64,000 bases of DNA from Druceiella hillmani (lineage: Eukaryota > Arthropoda > Insecta > Lepidoptera > Hepialidae). The notes beneath the pieces are model-generated. The model was not told the origin of the DNA and did not search any database. It saw nothing but the letters and a program-made list of their open reading frames with translations. Where the stretch lies: the NCBI GenBank assembly GCA_039881145.1, contig JAYKKI010000032.1:11771501-11835500 (forward strand), in the 5' to 3' direction. The translations under genes and the position numbers were made by a program. Below, in pieces: positions 1-10,719 of the stretch (within the stretch, counting starts at the first letter, position 1; every line of letters starts with the position of its first letter).

Positions 1-1549
1 TAGCATTACCATTTGGCGTACTATTTGCCATACCACTCTATATATATATATATATATAATCATATAAAATCTTAGATTACTACATGCAACGTAAAAATTA
101 CTACAAGCTTAAACGTAATGTATTAATTTCGTAATTAATCCATTTAATGCTTTCATTTTAATATTTACTAGAAAATGGATATTTCCCAAATCATGCATCA
201 CGAATCATATTAACTATCACTTGCATGTAAAAGGAAGAAAAGAAACGTAAAACAGATTAGTCATTAGGCATAACTGTGGATATATTCTACTCGACGCAAA
301 CAAAAAAAATAAAGAAAATATTGAAATAACTAAACTATTGTTAAATTATAATACTTAGACTAACCAGCTTGGTTTTTTTATTATTTTCTATAGCATTTTT
401 ATCGTAATAGAACATTTAGAAAAATGTATAAAACGTTTCTTGGAAACGTAATTGTAATGTTTTTTCATTAAATAAACCCATGATCAATGTCATGTATAGC
501 ATTCTGTTCCTTATATGTTGATGGGTTTTTATGCCATAACATTTTATATGTACAGATTTTACATTAATTTTTACTTTATAATATATATTTTAATAAAATC
601 CAATTTTAAAACATTTCCTTTACTTATTATGGTTTCTTACCTCAAAAGGAGAAAAGCGGGACTCTCATAATATCAATCACGTTTCCGGCAATCTGCATGT
701 GGGTCACAACCATTTTTATCGAAAATGGTTTGTACAATTAAGTACATCAACGCCCATATATATCGGTAGTATAGTACTCAACAATATTTCAATTAAAATT
801 TTGGGGCCAATGAAATAAATGGTTTTTTCATATTTCATATATTGTATGCAATAACAGCTCTTCCAAGCAAGTTTTATGGATTTATTAAATTATATTTTTT
901 TGTATAATTTTATGTAAGATAATCCTGGAGACATAACCGATAATGTTCATAAAAAGATCATTTCATCAGTGTTAGCTCATGTGAAATATTCAAAAAATAA
1001 CATTTCTGTTTCTTCCTCCAAGTATAAGTTGTTTTTTCTATGAGAGCATGAGTAGTTCAGCTAGAGAAAATTAAGTAAACCTGAAATACATTTTTGTAAT
1101 TTTTCTAAGTGTAATATTGGAGATTACACTGGATAAAGTTATAGGAGATATCAATAGTTTTTTCTCTGAATCTCTGGAACCAATACCTGGCTCTATCATA
1201 GGATAGTATTCCTTCATAATACATGCGTGTTACTTCACTTTCTTTTCACCCTAAATGAAATCTATGTAAAAAAAGCGATTCTCGTCATGAAGTTTCTATA
1301 TTTATTTATTCTTTGCTCATCGAAAATCATTTGTTAACTGAACAAAAAATCTAATACTGCGCCCTTTATATACCTTATCAGAAGTTTTTAAGAGTGGTCT
1401 ACAACAATACAGGAATAGCTGAAAAATTCACGGGTTCTTTAAAAGCTAACCTAATATATACAACCGTTTAATAGAAATCGTACTCACCTTTAAATACAAG
1501 TTCAAATATATACGGAATAGGTTTTGTATTTTTATTACAAATACTTTCC
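1..1549. other. AT-rich non-coding stretch
   Basis: No coding frame or recognised element. It holds a short (TA)n tract at 41-57 and a small hairpin near 709-729 (aaccatttt / aaaatggtt, loop tatcg). Confidence 0.6.
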
Positions 1550-2035
1550 TACCAATGCGTTACTACGGTCTTACCGCACGATGCCCGCCCAACGTAGCAT
1601 AACATAACATTTCGAACGCCTCCCTCCCTTCGAATCCCACATCAAAAAATACACCCGTCGCTACCTCCATCGTAAAAGAAAAACGGAAGTTTGAAAGAAA
1701 GTATTACTCGCCATATGATAAATGACAATATAATCGGTTGTCTGCGGGCCGCGGCGGTCGGAGAAAAAAATAAACAACGACCGAAACTGGAGAAAAACTT
1801 TTTCCGACCGCGAAAATTTGTCACGATGAAACGAATTTAATAAGCGTGACATTGTCTGAGACTGATGGCAGTTTAATGTTTCCCTGAAGTAGATATTTAT
1901 ATTTTATTTTATTTTCTTATATAATGTATATATTTGTTTAAAATATAATTTTATTCTTTTATGGGCGCCGCCCGTAAACGTTTACGGGGGATGCTGTCGT
2001 CAAGCTTGTCAGATACAAGTTGATTGATTGTTTTA
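1550..2035. other. GC-rich island with 18-bp palindrome
   Basis: A markedly GC-richer block in AT-rich DNA, containing runs such as gcgggccgcggcggtcgg (about 1744-1761). A perfect 18-bp palindrome, CCCGTAAACGTTTACGGG, lies at 1971-1988, next to gggcgccgccc. Short frames on the minus strand overlap without homology to anything I recognise, so I do not call a gene. By inference it may be a conserved regulatory element or promoter-like island. Equally it could be unrelated older transposon DNA. Confidence 0.4.
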
Positions 2036-2621
2036 CGTTTCCTTTATTTTCTTTATGTTACCTTTGGACGTTGACGCTAAAGTGTTTAATAGGTAAATGT
2101 TTTAATGCCAGTGTAAATTTCCATATTTTCTGACAAATATAAAATTTAATATTTGATCGTTTGAAGTTTAGTAAATCATAGAAATTTTTTTTACCATACA
2201 TTCACTTTATTTTAAGAATAAATATTAAAATAAATAATGTGATGTCATTTTGTTCAATCTTAATAAATGTAATTTCGGTTTATATCGTTTTTAAACATGC
2301 TGTGACGCGGTTTTTTCTATTTTTAAATATTAATATAACTTATTGAAATTATTTTTAATATAACTTATTGAAATATAGGAAAAACGGAGGAAAATCATAC
2401 CCTCGTATCTAGAGGTAATGTTTATTTATTACCTGTTTACGTTTATTTTCAATAAAAGCTATTAAACCATTTCTCGTATTTTTATTGCGTTAATTTGAAT
2501 ATTTTTAAGAGCTTTCTTATTAAATTATAGTGTGAACTAACTTCCTTTCTTTTTGCTTCAATTCAAAATATAAAATAATTCCCTTCAAAATTAAATTAAG
2601 AAAAGTCTCATAATTTTTATT

Positions 2622-2841
2622 CACGACTAAATGGAACCACGTGATGTGGTATTATATCAACTTCATTTAAATTAATAACCACGACCTAGATTTTGATGTA
2701 TGACAATATATTCAGGTGGGCAATTTGACGAGAAATTACTCTTCTGAAGATGTTGTCATGCAACAAAACCTGGGTCGTAGTTAATAATTTAAATAAATAA
2801 GTGATAATGAATTTCTAAAAAATTAACGCCAAATATATTCA
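2622..2841 (-). mobile_element. Foldback (MITE-like) element, copy A
   Basis: First of eight copies of one family. Inverted arms run from a TIR-like TAAATG(G/A)AAC..ACGTGATGT inward through 'accacgacctag' and back out as 'ctgggtcgtagtt'. The family has one asymmetric end with the signature ggcgttaattttgtagaaat, here on the right at about 2808-2841, so the copy is reversed relative to copies C, D, G and H. It is among the most diverged copies. The hammerhead-like block in its right arm has lost the G of GAAA and stem I. Confidence 0.7.
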
Positions 2842-2845
2842 AGAC

Positions 2846-3795
2846 ATAAAAAAATTTGAAAAGTCTGACAAACATGATTAATAAATATGCTTTATTTATT
2901 TACAAAATAATCTCATTGCGCTATTTTAAATACAAGTGTTAAAAACAATACATCAGGGACATTCGCAGGGCCAGAGGTGAAGTATGGAAGTGTATTTATA
3001 AAAACAATATCAGTACGTTTTTCAATCCTCTATGCAAATGAAGTCGCGAGCACAGCAATAAATTAATAAAAAGAGAAAGTTTTGTGAATAAAATTTTTTG
3101 GGATAAGCAATTTATTTCGAATACTATAAATAAACAAAAAGAGCGAATGCGATATTTTTTTTTAAATTTGTACATGACGGACTTTTTTCAGATTTGGCGT
3201 TTATTTATTTGTATTGGTCTCACTTAGAATTATTAAATTCTAAGTAAATACTACATACATATGTGTTTAACTATACACTAACCAAATACTATATAGAATA
3301 TTCAAATTCTTGCTGTCTTTATTAGAATCTAAGAAAAAACTGAGACATCTTGACATAGCGTCACAAAAGACGTATATATAGTGTCAGTCTGCTAATAATA
3401 GTCTATTGTTGATTACAGGTCTGACTATCGCTAACAACTAAGAAAACCAAGAGTCTATGTGAACGAATTCACGAGAGAAAAGCTAGTAATATTAATATCT
3501 TTCCGATTTTACAGACTGTAGATTTTCGTCGAGGGTCCATTGTTTTATCATATTGGAAAAATGCAGCCGTTCCTAACTAATTCTTACTCTGACCATGAAA
3601 CTAATTTTTACAAAAGTGAAATGAATATTAAAACAAAACTCAACTTATTCATTACTTTTAAACTAATGTGGTTTTCAGTCTCCTTAATTCATAACCAGAA
3701 ATATTAAAATAAAAATATTTCATGAAAATCGCTTTACTGTCTTCAGTTGAAAAAATTAAAATAGAAAAAAGCACGGAAAATATACTATCAGTATT
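2846..3795. other. AT-rich stretch, nothing recognised
   Basis: No coding frame, RNA gene or clear repeat was found. A short block at about 3030-3060 (tatgcaaatgaagtcgcgag) is less AT-rich than its surroundings. Confidence 0.5.
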
Positions 3796-3801
3796 ATATA
3801 T

Positions 3802-4137
3802 CTCACACACCCTGACTACACGAAAAATAAGCCTGCGTTCACAAGACCGCTACTAACATGTTATAAACTACACAACCATTTGGGAAAATAACACCAAAGC
3901 ACTTTTCTGATATATAAATAGAAATTTGTTTCTAAGAATCATGATAAGGGTAAGCCCGTGCCTTTTATTTTACACGCACCCTAATTACGTGAAAAATAAT
4001 TCGGGATACACAAGACTTTTGCTAATATTTCTTAACTTACACAACATTTTGGGAAAATATCACCAAAATACACTTTTTGATACATAAATCGAAATATTAT
4101 TACCAAAAATCTCGATAAGGAGAAGGCGTAAAGTGCC
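3802..4137. repeat. Diverged tandem duplication, about 167-bp unit
   Basis: Two adjacent units align over their length. Both begin with an acac(a/g)caccct motif (3802 and about 3971), share gggaaaatA(A/T)CACCAAA, and end in a gataagg...gcc segment. The units are clearly diverged, so the duplication is old. No coding content was recognised. Confidence 0.65.
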
Positions 4138-4386
4138 TCTATATAGATTTAGGTAGTAAAGAGACTTAAGAAATGTTCACAAAAATAGCACCTTTGAGTC
4201 AATTTATCTTAATCAAACCCTAATCAAATGTTACTTCAAGGTGAGAAAACTTCAGTCGAATAAATAACATGACGTTACGATAACTACACGTGTTTAAAAC
4301 CCATATCGGTACTGAAATATTGCTTACTTGTTTTGACAACGCAACCCACTAGCAGCTGAGTGTTTTTGCTTCTAAAACAAAATTAT

Positions 4387-4434
4387 TTGGAATACATATG
4401 ACCAAAATTAATTGGAATACATATGACCAAACTT
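4387..4434. repeat. Short direct duplication, about 23 bp
   Basis: The phrase ttggaatacatatgaccaaa occurs twice back to back with nearly identical sequence, typical of replication slippage. Confidence 0.7.
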
Positions 4435-4572
4435 TCAATCACCAATACGAAATTTTCTCATTAAGCCTATTCCGTTATTATTAACAAAATCATTACTCAA
4501 CTGTGCTGATCATAGTTTGGTTGAAATTACGGAGATTGTTTAGTAATTAGAGTAGAAGATGGAAAATATTGC

Positions 4573-4925
4573 TTGGTGAACAATAATATCCATACGGAAT
4601 ATATTGGGAATAAACAACCGTTGCAAATAGATATAACTGGAGCTGATTTTAATACTTTCAAGAAAGCAGGAATGGATTATGATTAAAGTAACTTACCATA
4701 ATTTTATCGGCGAACAATTCGGGAAACCTAAGGTACCAAACTCTGCTGGTCATAGTTGTTTGGTAAACAATAATATCCGTACGGAATATATGGGGAATAA
4801 AGAATCGTTGCAAATAGATATAACTGGAGCTGATTTTAATACGTTGAAGAAAGCAGGGATGGATTATGATTAAAGTAACTTACCATAATTTTATCGGCGA
4901 ACAATTCGGGAAACGCAGAGTACCT
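4573..4925 (+). repeat. Tandem duplication, 187-bp unit, with short open frame
   Basis: The same sequence occurs twice at a spacing of 187 bp (caataatatc at 4581 and 4768), with few differences. Both units end in gcgaacaattcgggaaac. The second unit is open on the plus strand for 64 codons (4679-4873), giving a peptide with NNNIRTEY and IDITGADFNTL segments. The first unit encodes nearly the same peptide. I do not recognise the peptide. It may be a remnant of a mobile-element protein, or chance. A weaker match to the start of the unit (gctgatcatag) lies at about 4505. Confidence 0.6.
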
Positions 4926-5271
4926 TTATACAATACAGATACCAATATACCTAGTCAAAGACTTAATATTTAAAAACAGAGAAGCAGATTTTTTATGATC
5001 GCTAAAAACACTAAATGAATTCCACAATATTTAAAATTGCATAATGTTTAATGTGACATGGGAAAAAATTGCATAACGATAAATGACGTTATTAAACACG
5101 ATTTCCATAATTTTTATCTCTTGCAAATTTTAATTTCCATAATTCTAATGCTTTTTACGATAAGGTTTATTTAGAATTTGAGTTAAATTAAAAATCATCT
5201 TTACATAAATTTCAATTAAACCCTATTGAAATAGTGCAAAAGTTTACTAAATTTAAATCTGGTTTAGTTTT

Positions 5272-5321
<50 letters not shown>

Positions 5322-5600
5322 CAAAATCAGCTTTATAGAGCAAAATATCTTACCACCCATATCATTAAACGACGCCACTAATGGTTAACAACTGACGTAG
5401 CATGACAAGCAAAAAATATGTGTTTCGTCTGTGTATAATTATTCTTTTATAAGCAGCTTTTTATTATTTATCCGACGATGAAAAGGAAGAGAAACAACAT
5501 AAACTAAAATATATTTCAGCCTGTATTCTTACATAATTAATTTATCATGATCTGTATAATAGAGTATCAACGATCGTGTATTATCCACGTGCTAAGGTTT
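4926..5600. other. AT-rich stretch with (TA)n tract
   Basis: Contains a pure (TA)n microsatellite at about 5273-5319. Nothing else was recognised. Confidence 0.6.
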
Positions 5601-5639
5601 ACCTACTTTATGTGGTAAGTGGAGTGTGGCGATTAAGTT

Positions 5640-8600
5640 GAGTTGCGGTTATATTTTAGTTTAGGTTAGTTAATATTTTTGTAGGTTTAGTTTTCTATAT
5701 GAGAGAAATCGCTGAGTTTTAACTTATTTCATATTGCAAGCAAATTGTGGCGATTTTTAATTTATTTTTAATATTTTTATTGGTTTTATTTTCTACTTGA
5801 GAGAAATCGTTGAGTTTTAACTTATTTCATATTGCAAGCAAATTGTGGAGATTTTTAGTTTATTTTTAATATTTTTATTGGTTTAGCTTTTTATTTGAGA
5901 GAAATCGCTGAGTTTTAACTTATTTCATATTGCAAGCAAATTGTGGAGATTTTTAGTTTATTTTTAATATTTTTATTGGTTTAGCTTTTTATTTGAGAGA
6001 AATCGCTGAGTTTTAACTTATTTCATATTGCAAGCAAATTGTGGAGATTTTTAGTTTATTTTTAATATTTTTATTGGTTTAGCTTTTTATTTGAGAGAAA
6101 TCGTTGAGTTTTAACTTATTTCATATTGCAAGCAAATTGTGGAGATTTTTAGTTTATTTTTAATATTTTTATTGGTTTAGCTTTTTATTTGAGAGAAATC
6201 GCTGAGTTTTAACTTATTTCATATTGCAAGCAAATTGTGGAGATTTTTAGTTTATTTTTAATATTTTTATTGGTTTAGCTTTTTATTTGAGAGAAATCGC
6301 TGAGTTTTAACTTATTTCATATTGCAAGCAAATTGTGGAGATTTTTAGATTATTTTTAATATTTTAATTGGTTTAGTTTTCTACTTGAGAGAAATCGCTG
6401 AGTTTTAACTTATTTCATAATGCAAGCAAATTGTGAAGATTTTTAATTTGTTTTTAATATTTTTATTTGTTTAATTTTCTACTTGAGAGAAATTGCTGAG
6501 TTTTAACTTATTTCATATTGCAAGCAAATTGTGGCGATTTTTAATTTATTTTTAATATTTTTATTGGTTTTATTTTCTACTTGAGAGAAATCGTTGAGTT
6601 TTAACTTATTTCATATTGCAAGCAAATTGTGGAGATTTTTAGTTTATTTTTAATATTTTTATTGGTTTAGCTTTTTATTTGAGAGAAATCGCTGAGTTTT
6701 AACTTATTTCATATTGCAAGCAAATTGTGGAGATTTTTAGTTTATTTTTAATATTTTTATTGGTTTAGCTTTTTATTTGAGAGAAATCGCTGAGTTTTAA
6801 CTTATTTCATATTGCAAGCAAATTGTGGAGATTTTTAGTTTATTTTTAATATTTTTATTGGTTTAGCTTTTTATTTGAGAGAAATCGTTGAGTTTTAACT
6901 TATTTCATATTGCAAGCAAATTGTGGAGATTTTTAGTTTATTTTTAATATTTTTATTGGTTTAGCTTTTTATTTGAGAGAAATCGCTGAGTTTTAACTTA
7001 TTTCATATTGCAAGCAAATTGTGGAGATTTTTAGTTTATTTTTAATATTTTTATTGGTTTAGCTTTTTATTTGAGAGAAATCGCTGAGTTTTAACTTATT
7101 TCATATTGCAAGCAAATTGTGGAGATTTTTAGATTATTTTTAATATTTTAATTGGTTTAGTTTTCTACTTGAGAGAAATCGCTGAGTTTTAACTTATTTC
7201 ATAATGCAAGCAAATTGTGAAGATTTTTAATTTGTTTTTAATATTTTTATTTGTTTAATTTTCTACTTGAGAGAAATTGCTGAGTTTTAACTTATTTCAT
7301 ATTGCAAGCAAATTGTGAAGATTTTTAATTTGTTTTTAATATTTTTATTTGTTTCATTTTCTACTTGAGAGAAATCGCTGAGTTTTAACTTATTTCATAT
7401 TGCAAGCAAATTGTGAAGATTTTTAACATTTTTATTGGTTTAATTTTCTACTTGAGAGAAATCGCTGAGTTTTAACTTATTTCATAATGCAAGCAAATTG
7501 TGAAGATTTTTAATTTGTTTTTAATATTTTAATTGGTTTAGTTTTCTACTTGAGAGAAATCGCTGAGTTTTAACTTATTTCATAATGCAAGCAAATTGTG
7601 AAGATTTTTAATTTGTTTTTAATATTTTTATTTGTTTAATTTTCTACTTGAGAGAAATTGCTGAGTTTTAACTTATTTCATATTGCAAGCAAATTGTGAA
7701 GATTTTTAATTTGTTTTTAATATTTTTATTTGTTTCATTTTCTACTTGAGAGAAATCGCTGAGTTTTAACTTATTTCATATTGCAAGCAAATTGTGAAGA
7801 TTTTTAACATTTTTATTGGTTTAATTTTCTACTTGAGAGAAATCGCTGAGTTTTAACTTATTTCATAATGCAAGCAAATTGTGAAGATTTTTAATTTGTT
7901 TTTAATATTTTAATTGGTTTAGTTTTCTACTTGAGAGAAATCGCTGAGTTTTAACTTATTTCATAATGCAAGCAAATTGTGAAGATTTTTAATTTGTTTT
8001 TAATATTTTTATTTGTTTCATTTTCTACTTGAGAGAAATTGCTGAGTTTTAACTTATTTCATATTGCAAGCAAATTGTGGAGATTTTTAGATTATTTTTA
8101 ATATTTTTATTGGTTTAATTTTCTACTTGAGAGAAATCGCTGAGTTTTAACTTATTTCATATTGCAAGCAAATTGTGAAGATTTTTAATATGTTTTTAAT
8201 ATTTTTATTGGTTTAGTTTTCTACTTAAATATTTTTTAAATATAGTTTTCTGCTCCAGAGATATCGCTGAGTTTTTACTTATTGTAAGTGGAGTGTGGCG
8301 ACTCAGTTGAGATGCGGTTATATTTTAGTTTAGATTAGTTAATATTTTTGTAGGTATAGTTTTCTATTTGAGAGAAATCGCTGAGTTTTAATATATTTCA
8401 TATTGCAAGCAAATTGTGAAGATTTTTAATTTGTTTTTAATATATTTATTGGTTTAGTTTTCTACTTGAGAGAAATCGCTGAGTTTCAACTTATTTCATA
8501 TTACAAGCAAATTGTGAAGATTTCTAATTTGTTTTTAATATTTTTATTGGTTTAATTTTCTACTTGAGAGAAATCGCTGAGTTTTAACTTATTTCATATT

Positions 8601-9420
8601 GCAAGCAAATTGTGAAGATTTTTAATTTGTTTTTAATATTTTTATTGGTTTAGTTTTCTACTTGAGAGAAATCGCTTAATTTTTACTTACTTCATGTTGG
8701 AAGTAAAGTGTGGCAATTTCTATATTTTTAATACTCGTTTTTTATGGTTTAGTTTTCTACTTCATATAAACTGCTGAGTTTTTACTTATTCATGTCAAAA
8801 GTAGAGTGGCGATTTCTAGGTTTTTTTTTAATATTTTTGTAGATATAGTTTTCTGCTCCAGAGATATCATTGAGTTTTTACTTATTTCTTGTTGCAAGTA
8901 AAGTGTGGCGATTTCTAGTTTTCTTTTAATATTTTTCTAGATTTAGCTTTCTACTTCAGAGTAATCGCAGAGTTTTTACTTATTTCGTATTGTAAGTAAA
9001 GTCTGGCGATTCCTAGATTTTTTTTATATTTTTGTAGGTTTAACTTTTACTTCAGAGTAATTGCTTAGTTTTTACTTTTTTCTTGCTGCAAGTAAAGTCT
9101 GGAGATTTCTAGTTTCTGTTAGTATTTTTCTAGGTATAGTTTACTACTTTATATTTTATTTCTTGTTGTAAATAAAGCGCAGCGATTTCCAGATTGTTTT
9201 AATATTTTTGTAGGTTTAGTTTTATGCTTCAGAGAAATCGCTAAATTTCTATTTATTTCATGTTGCAAATAAAGTGTGACGATTTCTAGGTTTTTAATAT
9301 CTTTTCAGGTTTAGTTTTCTACTTCGCAAAGGTAACTGAGTTTTTACTTATTTCATGTTGCAAGTAAGGTATGGTGATTTCTCGGTTTTCTAATATTTTA
9401 GTGTTTTTAGTTTTCTACTT
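5640..9420. repeat. 98-bp minisatellite array with higher-order repeats
   Basis: About 38 units of a 98-bp monomer containing gagagaaatcgctgag, ttttaacttatttcatattg and caagcaaattgtg. Monomer spacing is exactly 98 bp in the core (for example 5897 and 5995). The core is layered. A block of eight monomers (784 bp) starting at about 5741 is repeated from about 6525 almost base for base. A 381-bp block (three full monomers plus one 87-bp monomer with an 11-bp deletion) starting near 7313 is repeated from about 7694. Monomers become more diverged toward both edges, mainly after 8220. This is the classical result of unequal exchange. No coding frame crosses it. Confidence 0.9.
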
Positions 9421-9451
9421 CGGAGAAACCGGTATATTATTATATATACAA

Positions 9452-9860
9452 TTTTATGCATAGACTCACCTGTATTAATAATCGACACGTTCTTTATTGC
9501 AGAAGCCCTTTCGACATTCACAGTTTTATGCACAAACTTATCTGTGTTAATAATCGATACGTTTTCTGTTACAGAGAATCTTTCGATATACACAGTTTTA
9601 TGCACAGACTCATCCATGTTAACATTCGACACGTTCCCTGTTGCAAAGAACCTTTCGATATGCATACTTTTATGCATAGACTCTTCTATGTTAATAATCG
9701 ATATGTTTTCCGTTGCACAGAACTATTCGATATACACAGTTTTATTCACAGACTCATCTGTGTTAATGTTTGACAATTTCTCTGTTGCAGAGAACCTTTC
9801 GATAAACACAGTTTTAAGTAAAGACTCATCTATGTTAATAATCGGTATATTTACATGTAC
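9452..9860. repeat. 72-bp tandem array open in several frames
   Basis: Nearly six units with a 72-bp period (cttttatgca / cagttttatg phase at 9452, 9524, 9596 and so on). Since 72 is a multiple of three, frames stay open across units. Two plus frames and one minus frame are open over most of the array. The minus frame gives a 24-residue repeat around ERFSATENVSIIN and ESVHKTVYI, interrupted by one stop in the unit near 9725. The array abuts the 98-bp array but is unrelated to it. Units differ by roughly 10-20 percent. I do not call a gene because no start, splice or flanking coding context is visible. Confidence 0.75.
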
Positions 9861-9887
9861 ATTATTTTTATTTCTGTCTATTCGGAA

Positions 9888-9889
<2 letters not shown>

Positions 9890-9940
<51 letters not shown>
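9890..9940. repeat. (AT)n microsatellite
   Basis: An uninterrupted AT dinucleotide run of about 50 bp directly after the 72-bp array. Confidence 0.9.
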
Positions 9941-9944
<4 letters not shown>

Positions 9945-10065
9945 ATACTTCTCAAAACTTGTTGACTTAATAGGACTTCCACTGAAATAATGCTTAAAGT
10001 TTGGATTAAAATCTATGCTACTATTCGTCCCAATGGAACAATCTAAAAACTTTTAGTAAGTTTTA

Positions 10066-10250
10066 TTCATAATTAAAAGAAACTACGTAAGCTACATTAC
10101 CACGGCCTAGGTTTCGTTGTATTATAACATCTTCAGGTGGACTATTGGCAAAGATAGATTCGAAACCTAGATCGTGATAAAGAACTTAAAGAAAGTAATA
10201 ATAACACTACATTTGATTGTAAATAATGAGTTTCTAAAAAATATATTCAA
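10066..10250 (-). mobile_element. Foldback (MITE-like) element, copy B
   Basis: The left arm carries taccacggcctaggtttcg and the right arm carries gaaacctagatcgtgataaa. The asymmetric end (gagtttctaaaaaatatattca) is on the right and has lost the ggcgtt segment. The right arm has lost the CTGAAGA part of the hammerhead-like block. The left arm keeps it in altered form. Confidence 0.7.
10100..10140 (-). ncRNA. Hammerhead-like motif, probably inactive (copy B)
   Basis: Read on the minus strand it has stem I CCAC/GTGG, core CTGAAGA, a T, stem II gttat-aat-acaac with one mismatch, GAA, and stem III acc-ta-ggc. The U expected before the cleavage position is C, so the cleavage triplet is GCC instead of GUC. 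This should abolish cleavage. Confidence 0.4.
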
Positions 10251-10362
10251 TGTAAATTTTATTGTTCGTCTATTTGTCTGTTTATATAAGAACATCACGT
10301 AAAAACGATCAAATATTAATAAAAGAAACTTCACTAAAATAATTCTTAGAATTTAGATTAAA

Positions 10363-10560
10363 ACTAGCTGTGCCCCACGGTTTCACTAGCGTTTCAATGC
10401 AGAATAAAAAAAATTCTCTCATATGTTGCTCTTGATTATAAACTATTACCATACCAAATTTCATCAAAATCCATTCAATCGATTTTGCATGATTGACGCA
10501 CAAATTAACAAACAAACAGAGAAAAATTCTAAAAAGGGGGTTTTCCGGTTTCTATTATCA
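10363..10560 (+). mobile_element. Interspersed retroelement tail (RTE/SINE-type)
   Basis: Starts with ctagctgtgccccacggttt and continues with a 'ccaaatttcatcaaaatcc' block and a 'caaattaacaaacaaac' tail. As I remember it, this layout (GCTGTGCCCCxCGGTTTCAC ... accaaatttcatcg ... aacaaacatcc) is common in interspersed repeats of many insects, related to non-LTR retroelement 3' ends. The copy is diverged and has no coding capacity. Confidence 0.5.
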
Positions 10561-10657
10561 TTGTTTATGCTGAATCAATCACTCTTTTTAAAATATTTTC
10601 GATGTACAGAATTTACTCTTACAATTTTATTTATATTACAATATATTTATAATTTTT

Positions 10658-10662
<5 letters not shown>

Positions 10663-10715
<53 letters not shown>
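10663..10715. repeat. (TA)n microsatellite
   Basis: A TA dinucleotide run of about 50 bp within a longer AT-only tract. Confidence 0.9.
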
Positions 10716-10717
<2 letters not shown>

Positions 10718-10719
10718 CA

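Noticed and set aside
5640..9420. CRISPR-like regular repeats
   Set aside because: Contiguous 98-bp monomers without unique spacers. The window is eukaryotic.
9390..9990. Three open frames of 95-148 codons on both strands
   Set aside because: They follow from a 72-bp period divisible by three and run into an (AT)n tract. Described as a repeat only.
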